Below are positions 1 to 10,696 of a stretch of DNA of 64,000 bases, piece by piece (within the stretch, counting starts at the first letter, position 1; each line of letters begins with the position of its first letter). Location of the stretch: NCBI RefSeq assembly GCF_963678635.1, contig NC_087071.1, positions 44,877,095-44,941,094 of the forward strand. Direction: 5' to 3'. Below the pieces are notes generated by a model. It was not told the DNA's origin and made no database searches. It worked only from the letters and a program-made list of their open reading frames with translations. The translations under genes were made by a program, and so were the position numbers. This DNA comes from Symsagittifera roscoffensis (lineage: Eukaryota; Xenacoelomorpha; Acoela; Convolutidae).

Positions 1-503
1 GAATGGACGGAGAAACTACTCAATTGCAATTTGAATGAAACGATTTTTAACCGAACTTTTATTGAACCCATTTTGAGATCAGAAGAGAACAGAAAGTTCG
101 TGAAAGCAAACTTTTTGTCTTCGGGAATCACGAACCCGTGGGTTAATGATTTAGATCGAGTGGAAGCAGTTGTCAAAAACGAGCAAACCAAATGCCTCGA
201 ATCCAAGTTTTTGATCCTTAAATTGATTCGCGTTGGCAAATTTGAACAGTTTTGGAGTTGGGTGAAAAATTATTCGAATATTAAAATAATTCACTTATTA
301 CGGGATCCCAGAGCAAGGAAAAATTCCCACAATGGTCTCTCCAACCTTCAAGTTTTAACCCCAAGTGAGACTTGCAGAATACCGATTGAAAATTTACAGT
401 TTTGTCGAAATTTATTCAAACGAGACCCTTCCTTTTCACAGCATTATTTCGAATTCATCTTTGAAAAGTTTGCTCAGAATCCTGTTCCTTACATGAATAT
501 TAT
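1..503 (+). CDS. Carbohydrate sulfotransferase-like gene A, internal exon (5' end outside window)
   Basis: The reading frame is open from base 1 and encodes the middle of a Golgi-type carbohydrate sulfotransferase. Seen directly: the start resembles paralogue B in its NETIFNRTF block, and IIHLLRDPRARKNS near 289-320 is the 3'-phosphate (PAPS) binding loop. The 5'-phosphosulfate loop must lie upstream of the window. The frame runs on to a stop at 570, but similarity to the paralogues ends near 503. A donor (AT|GTTAAG, intron from 504) leaves phase 2, which matches the acceptor at 1230/1231 and its repeats at 2560, 3889 and 5214. Joined to 5214..5526 it gives 271 C-terminal residues. Family knowledge: such enzymes sulfate glycans (often the 6-O position) in the Golgi lumen; the substrate is unknown. 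Confidence 0.75.
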
Positions 504-1230
504 GTTAAGGAAAACAGCCTATTTTCCACTTTTTTTCGACTCAAAACTTTGCTTTTATGGTTTTTCATAGTTTTTCAAAGGCACGTAAGAAAATGGGGGG
601 GGGGGATTGGTAAGTAGATTAAAACAGTCGAATTTCGAGGTTTTGACCAATCAGAGTGCAGCAAAATTAGAATTTACTGTATTTATATATGGGGGGTGGG
701 GGATTTAAAGTAGGTAGATACTATAGGGGGAGATAATTAAGTAGATCCAATGGGTATCATTCTCTATAACTCCAGTTTATTTCACCACCCGAATTTTACA
801 CGCCCTATTCAACCTCCCCGTAACAAAAAATTTCACTAAAATTTCACCCCATCTTTTATAAACACTTTGTGACAAATTCAGTCTCAAATCAGCATTGTGC
901 TTGTATGCCAAAAATAACAAGAAGCTGACAAATAAATGGTTTCAAATTAAATGGCTGCAAATAAATCAACCTTTAAAATGAATGATCTTTGAAAAAAAAA
1001 ATTAGATTTTTAATAAATTTTTCCAAAAACCAGGCAATAATTTTCCGATAAATCTCTTGAAAATCAAGAAAAAATGATTAAACTGCCGTGCAAATAAATT
1101 GTAGCATTTTTTGGGGTTGATTGACGTGAAATAAAGAAAAAGGCCTTGAAAGATGGTGAGGTTTCTTATGGCAGTGATTAATTTGAAAAAGAAGAGGTTT
1201 TTTGAAACGAAAAGTGGAAACTGATCTCAG
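504..1230 (+). other. Intron of gene A
   Basis: Inferred 727-bp intron from GT at 504 to AG at 1229-1230, if the first terminal-exon copy is used; to reach the intact copy the intron would extend to 5213. It holds a run of ten or more Gs near 594-606 and two further G-rich patches near 690-735. No coding sequence is recognised. Confidence 0.5.
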
Positions 1231-1489
1231 AAAATTTCTGAGAGTTCGCGAGGATTTCGATCTCAATTCATTAATTGAGGGTCTAACCAAAAGTCCTCGA
1301 AGAGGAGTTTTCAGTTTGAACCAATCAAGCAAGAATGATTACGGCGTGTCAAGCAGAAATATTTTGTTTGTTGCTTACAAATGGAAAAGAGAACTTGTTT
1401 TTTTCAACCGCAAATCGATTTTCGTACGCAAACAAACATTTTTCGAAAAAAAAATTTTGCATGCAAAATTTAAAATTTTGTGTGCATAA
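1231..1489 (+). pseudogene. Truncated terminal exon copy 1 of gene A
   Basis: Starts at the acceptor CTCAG|AAAATTTC in the phase expected from exon 1. It encodes the sulfotransferase C-terminal segment (RNILFVAYKWKRELV region) until about 1395, where the native sequence is replaced by foldback-element sequence. That adds a foreign tail of about 30 residues before a TAA at 1487-1489. It could act as an alternative terminal exon giving a protein without the native C-terminus, or be a dead copy. Confidence 0.6.
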
Positions 1490-2423
1490 CGTAGTCCTGG
1501 ATACGATAAAATTGGCTTTTATTTTCTTTTCACTTATTTTTTTTTTCAAAAACGCTGAAAATTCCTCTTTCTTTTGTATGGGGTGTTAATGTACGCCTTG
1601 ATCAATGTCAGATAATTTGAAAATTCAAAAATTTAATATAATCATCATTAAAAAATTTTGCCAAAAAATAAAAGTTTGTTACTTTTGTTATATCAATTGT
1701 GAAAGACAGCCAAATGCAGGTCGTTTTCTATGCATTGTAAATGCAAGACCGTCCAACCTTTGGTCTTTTGAATAACCAAGGTCTTTGTCCTTTGTGTTGG
1801 GTTGCAACTACAACCGAAAATTTTTCAGAAACTAATTTTAGAAAGGAAAAATCAAAATTTTTGGTTTATGGGAAAACACCTATCATACAATTTTCATATA
1901 TGGAAAAATGCTTATCATAGAGTTTTCATACAATTTTCTGTACGTATGGAATTGTACGAAATTGTATGACAAGAAGTTTCTCATATATGGAAATTGTATG
2001 ATAAGAAGTTTTGGTCAACCCGGGCATAATAAAAACTTATGGAGAAGTGTTGATAAGGTTGGACGGTCTTGCATTTACAATGCATAGAAAACGACCTGAC
2101 TTTTGCTGTCTTTCACAATTGATATAACAAAAGTAACAAATTTTTATTTTTTGGCAAAATTTTTTAATGATGTCTATTTTAAATTTTTGAATTTTCAATT
2201 TATCAAACATTGATCAAGACATATATTAACACTACTCCATACAAAAGAAATAAGAATTTTCAGCGTTTTTGAAAAAAATTTTAGGTGAAAAGAAAATAAA
2301 AACCAATTTTATCGTATCCAGGACTACGTTATGCACACAAAATATTAAATTTTGCATGAAAAAAAAATTGCGAAAAATGTTTGTTTGCGTACGAAATTCG
2401 ATTTGCGGTTGAAAAAAAAACAA
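1396..2423. mobile_element. Foldback (long inverted repeat) element, copy 1
   Basis: The left arm (about 1396-1760) and the right arm (about 2060-2423) are reverse complements over roughly 365 bp, from the outer TTGTTTTTTT/AACAA ends and CAACCGCAAATCG inward to the CGTCCAACC block. About 300 bp of loop carries several TATCATACAATTTT-like direct and inverted motifs. It has no coding capacity, and small ORFs on either strand are by-products of the palindrome. It sits in the middle of the gene A terminal exon. Target-site duplications could not be identified because both edges are homopolymer-rich. Further copies follow at about 2725-3753 and 4054-5078 inside the next two units. Confidence 0.75.
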
Positions 2424-2559
2424 AAAAAAAATTTGGGCCAAATTTTCAAAATTACTTGAAAATTTTTTTGTGTCGCCATCACAAAAATGCCAGTCATACA
2501 ATTATTTAAATTGGAAAAAAAAAACGATTTTTGAAACGAAAAGTGGAAACTGATCTCAG

Positions 2560-2818
2560 GAAATTTCTGAGAGTTCGCGAGGATTTCGATCTCAATTCAT
2601 TAATTGAGGGTCTAACCAAAAGTCCTCGAAGAGGAGTTTTCAGTTTGAACCAATCAAGCAAGAATGATTACGGCGTGTCAAGCAGAAATATTTTGTTTGT
2701 TGCTTACAAATGGAAAAAAGAACTTGTTTCTTTCAACCGTAAATCAATTTTCGTACGCAAACAAACATTTTTCGAAAAAAAAATTTTGCATGCAAAATTT
2801 AATATTTTGTGTGCATAA
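2560..2818 (+). pseudogene. Truncated terminal exon copy 2 of gene A
   Basis: Second copy of the acceptor plus truncated sulfotransferase exon. The acceptor reads CTCAG|GAAATTTC, so the first exon base is G (A in copy 1). The exon is interrupted at the same place by the foldback element and ends in the same foreign tail with small substitutions. Confidence 0.6.
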
Positions 2819-3888
2819 CGTAGTCCTGGATACGATAAAATTGGCTTTTATTTTCTTTTCACTTATTTTTTTTTTCAAAAACGCTGAAAATTCCTCTTTC
2901 TTTTGTATGGGGTGTTAATGTACGCCTTGATCAATGTCAGATAATTTGAAAATTCAAAAATTTAATATAATCATCATTAAAAAATTTTGCCAAAAAATAA
3001 AAGTTTGTTACTTTTGTTATATCAATTGTGAAAGACAGCCAAATGCAGGTCGTTTTCTATGCATTGTAAATGCAAGACCGTCCAACCTTTGGTCTTTTGA
3101 ATAACCAAGGTCTTTGTCACTTGTGTTGGGTTGCAACTACAACCGAAAATTTTTCAGAAACTAATTTTAGAAAGAAAAAATCAAAATTTTTGGTTTATGG
3201 GAAAACACCTATCATACAATTTTCATATATGGAAAAATGCTTATCATAGAGTTTTCATACAATTTTCTGTACGTATGGAATTGTATGAAATTGTATGACA
3301 AGAAGTTTCTCATATATGGAAATTCTATGATAAGAAGTTTTGGTCAACCCGGGCATAATAAAAAGTTATGGAGAAGTGTTGATAAGGTTGGACGGTCTTG
3401 CATTTACAATGCATAGAAAACGACCTGACTTTTGCTGTCTTTCACAATTGATATAACAAAAGTAACAAACTTTTATTTTTTGGCAAAATTTTTTAATGAT
3501 GTCTATTTTAAATTTTTGAATTTTCAATTTATCAAACATTGATCAAGACATATATTAACACTACTCCATACAAAAGAAATAAGAATTTTCAGCGTTTTTG
3601 AAAAAAATTTTAGGTGAAAAGAAAATAAAAACCAATTTTATCGTATCCAGGACTACGTTATGCACACAAAATATTAAATTTTGCATGCAAAAAAAATTGC
3701 GAAAAATGTTTGTTTGCGTACGAAATTCGATTTGCGGTTGAAAAAAAAACAAAAAAAAAAATTTGGGCCAAATTTTCAAAATTACTTGAAAATTTTTTTG
3801 TGTCGCCATCACAAAAATGCCAGTCATACAATTATTTAAATTGAAAAAAAAAACGATTTTTGAAACGAAAAGTGGAAACTGATCTCAG

Positions 3889-4147
3889 GAAATTTCTGAG
3901 AGTTCGCGAGGATTTCGATCTCAATTCATTAATTGAGGGTCTAACCAAAAGTCCTCGAAGAGGAGTTTTCAGTTTGAACCAATCAAGCAAGAATGATTAC
4001 GGCGTGTCAAGCAGAAATATTTTGTTTGTTGCTTACAAATGGAAAAGAGAACTTGTTTCTTTCAACCGCAAATCGATTTTCGTACGCAAACAAACATTTT
4101 TCGAAAAAAAAATTTTGCATGCAAAATTTAATATTTTGTGTGCATAA
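3889..4147 (+). pseudogene. Truncated terminal exon copy 3 of gene A
   Basis: Third copy of the acceptor and truncated exon, nearly identical to copy 2, interrupted at the same nucleotide by the third foldback copy. Confidence 0.6.
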
Positions 4148-5213
4148 CGTAGTCCTGGATACGATAAAATTGGCTTTTATTTTCTTTTCACTTATTTTTT
4201 TTTTCAAAAACGCTGAAAATTCCTCTTTCTTTTGTATGGGGTGTTAATGTACGCCTTGATCAATGTCAGATAATTTGAAAATTCAAAAATTTAATATAAT
4301 CATCATTAAAAAATTTTGCCAAAAAATAAAAATTTGTTACTTTTGTTATATCAATTGTGAAAGAAAGCCAAATGCAGGTCGTTTTCTATGCATTGTAAAT
4401 GCAAGACCGTCCAACCTTTGGTCTTTTGAATAACCAAGGTCTTTGTCACTTGTGTTGGGTTGCAACTACAACCGAAAATTTTTCAGAAACTAATTTTAGA
4501 AAGAAAAAATCAAAATTTTTGGTTTATGGGAAAACACCTATCATACAATTTTCATATATGGAAAAAAGCTTATCATAGTGTTTTCATACAATTTTCTGTA
4601 CGTATGGAATTGTATGAAATTGTATGACAAGAAGTTTCTCATATATGGAAATTGTATGATAAGAAGTTTTGGTCAACCCGGGCATAATAAAAACTTATGG
4701 AGAAGTGTTGATAAGGTTGGACGGTCTTGCATTTACAATGCATAGAAAACGACCTGACTTTTGCTGTCTTTCACAATTGATATAACAAAAGTAACAAACT
4801 TTTATTTTTTGGCAAAATTTTTTAATGATGTCTATTTTAAATTTTTGAATTTTCAATTTATCAAACATTGATCAAGACATATATTAACACTACTCCATAC
4901 AAAAGAAATAGGAATTTTCAGCGTTTTTGAAAAAATTTTTAGGTGAAAAGAAAATAAAAACCAATTTTATCGTATCCAGGACTACGTTATGCACACAAAA
5001 TATTAAATTTTGCATGCAAAAAAAATTGCGAAAAATGTTTGTTTGCGTACGAAATTCGATTTGCGGTTGAAAAAAAACAAAAAAAATTTGGGCCAAATTT
5101 TCAAAATTACTTGAAAATTTTTTTGTGTCGCCATCACAAAAATGCCAGTCATACAATTATTTAAATTGAAAAAAAAAAGGATTTTTGAAACGAAAAGTGG
5201 AAACTGATCTCAG

Positions 5214-5526
5214 GAAATTTCTGAGAGTTCGCGAGGATTTCGATCTCAATTCATTAATTGAGGGTCTAACCAAAAGTCCTCGAAGAGGAGTTTTCAGTTT
5301 GAACCAATCAAGCAAGAATGATTACGGCGTGTCAAGCAGAAATATTTTGTTTGTTGCTTACAAATGGAAAAGAGAACTGAACTACTTTGACAGAATGGAA
5401 ATCGAACGAAATGAAAACTGTAGGCAGCTGATGAGAAATGTGGGCTATAAATTCAACATTCACAAAACGTTTTCGCATCTACAACGAATGAATGGAAAAA
5501 GAATTAAACTTCATAAAATATTTTGA
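5214..5526 (+). CDS. Gene A terminal exon, intact copy
   Basis: Begins at the acceptor after 5213 in the phase required by exon 1 and runs to TGA at 5524-5526. Unlike the three upstream copies it continues past KRELN into YFDRMEIERNENCRQ and NVGYKF, which align by eye with the C-termini of paralogue B (KELSFNERTLIEDSPVCQ...VGYKW) and C (VGYEY). It is therefore the ancestral end of gene A and the source of the duplicated segment. It is the only copy able to complete a normal-length enzyme. Confidence 0.7.
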
Positions 5527-6649
5527 AAATCTCGAACATGTTTTTTTTGCAATAGAAGAGAGATTGAAAATAGGTTTCCTAATCGGAAAAGATTAAAATT
5601 GATTCACTCCTTTATATTAGACGCCTATATTGCACCAGTCATGATAAAAACTTATGGAAAAGTGTTGATAAGACCGTAAAAAAGGCAGTATAAATGAGAG
5701 ACTTCAAAAGATGTTCAGCTAAAATAGCTGATCTAACAATAACTCTTTTTGTAATTACCCTGAAAATATGTTATGTAACAATCAAAAATAATACAGAAAG
5801 TTCTAGAGGCTAACCGGAGTATGGAAACAAGTTTTGCAGACTTATTAGCCGTTATCATTACGAGGCCAAACTCTGCATTTTGTGAATTGTAAACGGATTC
5901 CGAAACAGACAAAAAAAACAGATTTGCAGAGGAATCCGCAACATTTTTAGTAAAGTTCTTTGTTATTAGTTGTTGTTGTGGATGTTAATTGTTGTGTTGC
6001 TCAAAGTTGCTACAGAAGCAGCCACTTTTCCAGAATTAACAACAAATTTTGTTAGATTCGGAGCAGTTTGTGGAACCCACACACAAGTACTAATATATGT
6101 TAAGAAAAAAAGCTTTAATGTGGAGTTCGCAACTGTAAATGGAATCCGCGAAATTTTACCGGAATCCGCATTTTTTCTTCAAACAAATAGTTACGCCTCT
6201 GAATAAATTAAAATTTTAATTAAGCTTGTGGGTCACCAGCGAGATCAATGTCAATTACTGCAACAATTCAATCTCACTTACCTCTCTCACGTTACTGTTT
6301 GATCTCAAATCCTGATAACAATTTCAAATCAACAGTCAAAGTCTCCGTTTCTTCTCAATCTTTCCAATCTCTAACACTGAAAGCACTGAAGTACATTCCC
6401 CCATGATTTGAAGTTACTCTCATCCCCGCATTTCAAATACTGATGACCTAAACAACTAGTTTTAAAGTTACATGTATAATCCCAAATAAATTTTTATTTA
6501 TGCATTGTTGAACCAGAAACCACCAATTCTCAGAATTTGTTTAAATATATCATTGATGTGTTGTGATGTGGTTCCAAATAATGATCACAAAAACAGCTTG
6601 CTGGGGAAATTCATTCCAACTACTAAAGGGTACACCCACAGTTTTAGTT
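5527..6649. other. Gene A 3' flank, non-coding
   Basis: No gene is recognised. At 5636-5680 there is a short match to the loop of the foldback element (AAAACTTATGG...GTGTTGATAAG). Between 5890 and 6180 the motif GGAATCCGC occurs three times, plus a CGGATTCCG inverse. Apparent short ORFs here have no recognisable content. Confidence 0.5.
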
Positions 6650-7182
6650 ATTGTTCCGACTTTCGATACGAAAAAAAACGGAATATTTGTGCTCGGGGTG
6701 GGTTTTTTTTCTTCAGACAAATTTCGACTTTTTAACTAGCCATTTTTGACGGAATTTTTTATATCATTCGAAAGCTATTGTTGTCCTGAGCTTGAATTTG
6801 AAAAGATATTTTTCCTGTGATCATTTTTCATAAAGTTATGGGGGTTTAAAGACTGCCATTTTAGCCAATTTGGGACAATTAACGCGCGATAAATTTTGCG
6901 CTATTAACGCGTAAGCGAGATTTAATCCGTCTTAGAAATTGTTCCAAACAGGTTCAAGGATGCTTTTATGCCATAATTGATTTGTTAATAGGCGCAAAAT
7001 CTATCACTTTGTACTTAATATGACATGTGGGGGGATGTTTTTACATAAAATCTCAAATTTTTTCAAAATTTTTTATTTTATTTTTTCTATTACATTAAAA
7101 TTTTTCATGTTATTAATGCTCCATAGACCTTAAAAGGCAGTCGGAACATTCAGGGCTTCGCCCTGATACGAGCAGTCTTGTT
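6650..7182 (+). repeat. Dispersed ~530-bp repeat, family R1, copy 1
   Basis: Non-coding repeat with short inverted ends (TTGTTCCGACT at the left, AGTCGGAACAT near the right) and a characteristic core containing TTAACGCGCGATA and TATTAACGCGTAAGCG. Two copies in opposite orientation lie in the intron of gene C (56691-57208 and 57386-57932), and a terminal fragment is at 34911-34968. The short inverted ends suggest a miniature inverted-repeat element; the superfamily is not recognised. Confidence 0.7.
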
Positions 7183-7830
7183 CAATGATTTAAGATTTGT
7201 TTCTGGGTTCAGTCTTTGCTTTTATAGTCCGCATTTGCTCTACTAATTCTAGCTCTAGCTTTTAAATTCTCGCGAAAGTTCTGGTTTAAAAAAAATGGGG
7301 AAAATATTTACAATTTGCGGAATCAACTAACAATTGCTGATTCTGCTTACAAATTTTGCGCATTCATTTTACCTTTGCGGAGTCGGCTTACTTTTTGCGG
7401 AATCCACCTACATCCACAGGTTAAAGACTTTTCTCAGGATTTCAGTGACCTATAGACACCAAAACGTGCGTCTTTCCCGTGCACAGTTTGACCTCGCTTT
7501 GATTCAGATTCTGAGCAAAAAATTGTTTTTCTTTCAAATAATTTTAATAGGTTGTTTCCAACCTTGGTCAAAAATATGTTTTTTAGACGTCTCCGAGGGA
7601 AAAAACAAGACATCAAAATGGATGGTAGTGGTATACTATCGACATCAACTGTTTCACTATCCAAAATAATCTGAATATAAATATTAGGATCAAATTGATA
7701 ACATGACATAACGCAAATATTTGGATACATTTTTTTTTCAAATTGAATGCAAATAAAGCAAAAACTATGCATAATAAGTCAAAAATTACATCAAGCTTGC
7801 AAAAAAAGAAAAATACAGAAACGAATAATA
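7183..7830. other. Non-coding spacer with TTTGCGGAATC-type motifs
   Basis: Between about 7305 and 7410 TTTGCGGAATC or close variants occur repeatedly. This is the complement of the GGAATCCGC motif clustered at 5890-6180, so these two clusters may be the arms of a decayed inverted-repeat element containing R1 copy 1. Nothing else is recognised. Confidence 0.3.
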
Positions 7831-8213
7831 CAGGGGTGGATTTAGGGGGGGGGGGAGGACGCCCTTTCTTTCTCAGGGGTTTGACCCCTGCCGACCCAAA
7901 GGGTCCTCCCTTTGGTACTTTTTAGGAAATCAATTTTTGGCCGACTGATCCTAAAATTTTTCTAAGGGCGCCTTTGGCGCCAATATATACTAACTTTGAG
8001 GGGGAGCGCGCGCCAAAAAAAAACGCTTTTTTTGTCAAAACTTTCCAAAAAGTGCACGAAAATGGCTTTATTCAAAAATTTGCCTGCGGCTTTTTAGTGC
8101 TTAGGAGAGCTCGGAAAATCAATTTGGTCGACCTAAAAAAAGGTCGTCAAAATTTCCAAAGTTTTTTGAAAATCCGGGTCCACCACCTGGAGAAAATCCT
8201 AGACCCACCCCTG
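7831..8213 (+). mobile_element. hAT-like MITE, copy 1
   Basis: Terminal inverted repeats CAGGGGTGGATTTAGG and CCTAGACCCACCCCTG bound a 383-bp non-coding element containing an 11-G run. The flanking octamers GAATAATA and TAACAATA match at 6 of 8 positions, consistent with a decayed 8-bp target duplication. Ends beginning CAGGGG and 8-bp duplications are typical of hAT elements (family knowledge). Relatives lie at 54787-55120 and about 60040-60389. Confidence 0.7.
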
Positions 8214-9514
8214 TAACAATAGGGCAAAAAGGTTGATTATTCGAGGGGACCAAACTGTTTACCAGAACTCATATATTAGCGCCTTTTCTCGGAGTGCTCT
8301 CCGGCCTCAAAATTAGGAAACATTTGCGCCAGAGGCACCTTCAAAATGTTTTTGTGCCTAAGCGGTAGATGAAGATGTAATTTAGTATCAAAAAGGGCCC
8401 GTTTGCCGATCAGGGGGTTAAAACCCCCGACGAGGGGAAAATTTTTATACACTTTTACATAGCCCACTATTTATGATAACACTTGAAAATGAAATGTTTT
8501 CTCAATAAATATCAGAACTAATTATAAAACTATGAAAAATTGCCTATTCTGACAAATCAAGCTGGAGTTTTTTCTTTACAATCAGTTCCTCAAGTTCTGA
8601 AATGAAGGTTGATTCAAGCTAAAAACATCTGTTACAAGGCTAATAAATTAATTATTAATTAGTATCCTGTCAACACTTAAGCTATTTCTCCTCCAAAGCA
8701 GTTTTGCCAGAAAAAAAACAAACAATATGCTTAATAGTTTTATAGTTACTAAGGAAAAACACGCTGTTAAAAACAAAAGAAACAAAAACACATTTTTTGT
8801 GTTTTTAAATGTTTCTGAAATTTAAAAAAATTACACATTGTCAATGCAAAAAAAAAACTTTTTTAAAAGTTGAACTCGCTAAAAATAACAAACTCGATAA
8901 TTTTGTTTGATCAAATTTAACGTTTTCTAGTCAAATAGAAATTTATTTTATCATTAGGGGAGCTTAATTTTTCATGTCAAAAAAGTATATGGAAAATATA
9001 CTTTCATATTGTTTATACTTTCATTGAACTTTTATGATTCTTTCGTGTTGTTTTCATCGCTTTCAATCTGATTTGCCATTCAATGAAAGTTAGCCACGAA
9101 ACAATACAAGTTGGATAATTTTTGTTTTGTTCCACCTAAGGTAAACAATAAACAATATTTAGACCACATTTAGACGAAGTTTGGATTATGATCAAATTGT
9201 TTAGTTGTTTTAAACTGTCGCAATTTTGTTTGTGAATGTGATTACATGTCAAAGTCGTAGTTACCTAACCAAGTTCAAATGAAGGTTTAGTTCATTTTAT
9301 TTCTGTCAAATTGCGAAACTGCGTTCAAATAAAAGTATACTTGTATTGCTTAATAAGTAGAAACTTCTGATTAAAAAAAACAGAACTTATTGGTTTTAAT
9401 TCACAGCTTTCTGTTTGGAAATTCATTTGAAAAAATAATTTGGAGTCACAATTTTGGTTGTATAAAGTTAATTTTATTTTTTGAATAAATAATTATTACA
9501 AACAACATTGAAAA
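8214..9514. other. Intergenic region upstream of gene B
   Basis: AT-rich, with no gene recognised. A locally GC-richer patch at about 8280-8460 contains AGGGGGTTAAAACCCCC, a short hairpin, and may be a decayed transposon fragment. The promoter of gene B should be in the last few hundred bases, but no convincing core element stands out. Confidence 0.4.
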
Positions 9515-10696
9515 ATGTTGTCGCGGAACAGAAGAAGAAACTTTTATTTCCGATTTTATATTTCTATTTGTTTCTTCATTACTGGCTATTTCGTTTACCT
9601 CAGATCAAGTTCAAATCCTGAATCCAACTTCCAGAAATTTACCCAAGTCGAACCACCAAAGCGACAACTGTTTAGCTTGGGTTCTTTCAACGAATATGAC
9701 ATAGTCGAGGCTGAAAAATTTCATGACCACGGCGAGCTTGAAAAAACTTCAGGGCAAACTAAGATAATAATTTTATCTTACATGCGATCGGGTTCTACAC
9801 TTTTGGGGAAAATTTTAAGTTCGATCGAAAATAGTTTTTATATTTACGAGCCTTACAGACTAATCCAGCGGTTTATGGAAGATAACGGGCCTGTTACTTA
9901 TGCCACATTGAAGAAAAAAGATTTCTTCAAAATTCAAAAAGAATGGACTAAGAAAATTTTGGAGTGCAAATTGAATGAAACTATTTTCAACAGAACTTTC
10001 GTCGAAAGTTTGAAGCGACAACGTTTGACCAAAGAATATTCGGATATGCTTCATCAATCTTTGTTTCAACATAATTGGGATGCATACTTGAAATACAATT
10101 CTTTAATCGAACTTGAAGAATCGAGATGCAAAAATTCAACTTATTTGGTGCTGAAAACTATTCGAATTCATAGTTTGGAATCACTTTGGCCGACAACCGA
10201 AGAAGTGGCCGACCTGAAGTTTGTTCACTTACTTCGGGATCCGAGAGCAGTTCATAATTCGCGACTTCGTTTGAAACGAAACGCGGGCCCGCGTTGGGTC
10301 TGTGAATGGCCAGCGAGTAATTTGGAATTCATTCAACGAATCTCAGAAAAGGACGTTTACTTGTTCACACGTTATTACGAATTCGTGTATGAAGAATTTG
10401 CTCAAAACCCTCTGAAAAAAGTGAACCATTTGTTTCAATTGTTTTTGAACATCAAAACAACGCCAAAAATCAGAAGTGTAATTCAAGAATTAACGCAAAC
10501 AGAGTCAAAATTATTTAAAAACTTCATGCTCACAAATCGAAATATTTCACAAGAAGTGGATAAATGGAAAAAAGAACTGAGTTTTAATGAGAGAACTCTA
10601 ATCGAAGATAGTCCAGTATGTCAGAATGTTATGAATTATGTCGGATATAAATGGCCGTTGGTTGGCTATGCACTAGACACACAACATATCAGTTAG
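9515..10696 (+). CDS. Carbohydrate sulfotransferase-like protein B, intronless
   Basis: A complete 393-aa type II membrane sulfotransferase. A basic N-terminus (residues 4-9) is followed by one hydrophobic anchor at about 11-29, a ~60-residue stem, the 5'-phosphosulfate loop MRSGSTLL (residues 90-97), a FYIYEPYR motif shortly after, and the 3'-phosphate loop LLRDPRA around residues 239-245. NETIF and NISQ are possible N-glycosylation sites, as expected for a luminal domain. Loop and YEP spacing resemble the Gal/GlcNAc/GalNAc 6-O-sulfotransferase (GST/CHST) family, so a role in sulfating Golgi glycans is likely; the acceptor is unknown. Unlike A and C no intron interrupts it, so it may be a retrocopy or an intron-loss paralogue. 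The first ATG is used because the anchor follows immediately. Confidence 0.88.
   Translation: MLSRNRRRNFYFRFYISICFFITGYFVYLRSSSNPESNFQKFTQVEPPKRQLFSLGSFNEYDIVEAEKFHDHGELEKTSGQTKIIILSYMRSGSTLLGKILSSIENSFYIYEPYRLIQRFMEDNGPVTYATLKKKDFFKIQKEWTKKILECKLNETIFNRTFVESLKRQRLTKEYSDMLHQSLFQHNWDAYLKYNSLIELEESRCKNSTYLVLKTIRIHSLESLWPTTEEVADLKFVHLLRDPRAVHNSRLRLKRNAGPRWVCEWPASNLEFIQRISEKDVYLFTRYYEFVYEEFAQNPLKKVNHLFQLFLNIKTTPKIRSVIQELTQTESKLFKNFMLTNRNISQEVDKWKKELSFNERTLIEDSPVCQNVMNYVGYKWPLVGYALDTQHIS

Larger units (their letters stand above)
1201..5378 (+). repeat. Tandem array of ~1.33-kb units carrying the gene A terminal exon
   Basis: Three full units (starting about 1201, 2530 and 3859; periods about 1329, 1329 and 1325 bp) and a fourth partial unit (5184-5378) are nearly identical. 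Each begins just before the splice acceptor and the first ~165 bp of the sulfotransferase terminal exon. In units 1-3 the exon is then interrupted by a ~1.03-kb foldback element. Unit 4 instead continues into the normal gene end. High identity between units implies recent tandem duplication or ongoing gene conversion. Confidence 0.9.

Noticed and set aside
1335-1589. 84-codon ORF repeated in each 1.33-kb unit, and its minus-strand partners
   Set aside because: They lie in the arms of the foldback element or overlap the true exon frame. Conservation is explained by recent duplication of the DNA.
7434-7772. 112-codon minus-strand ORF and overlapping 111-codon plus-strand ORF
   Set aside because: They are on opposite strands of the same AT-rich spacer and show no motif or paralogue.
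7974-8216. 80-codon ORF
   Set aside because: It falls entirely in the hAT-like MITE and ends at its terminal repeat.
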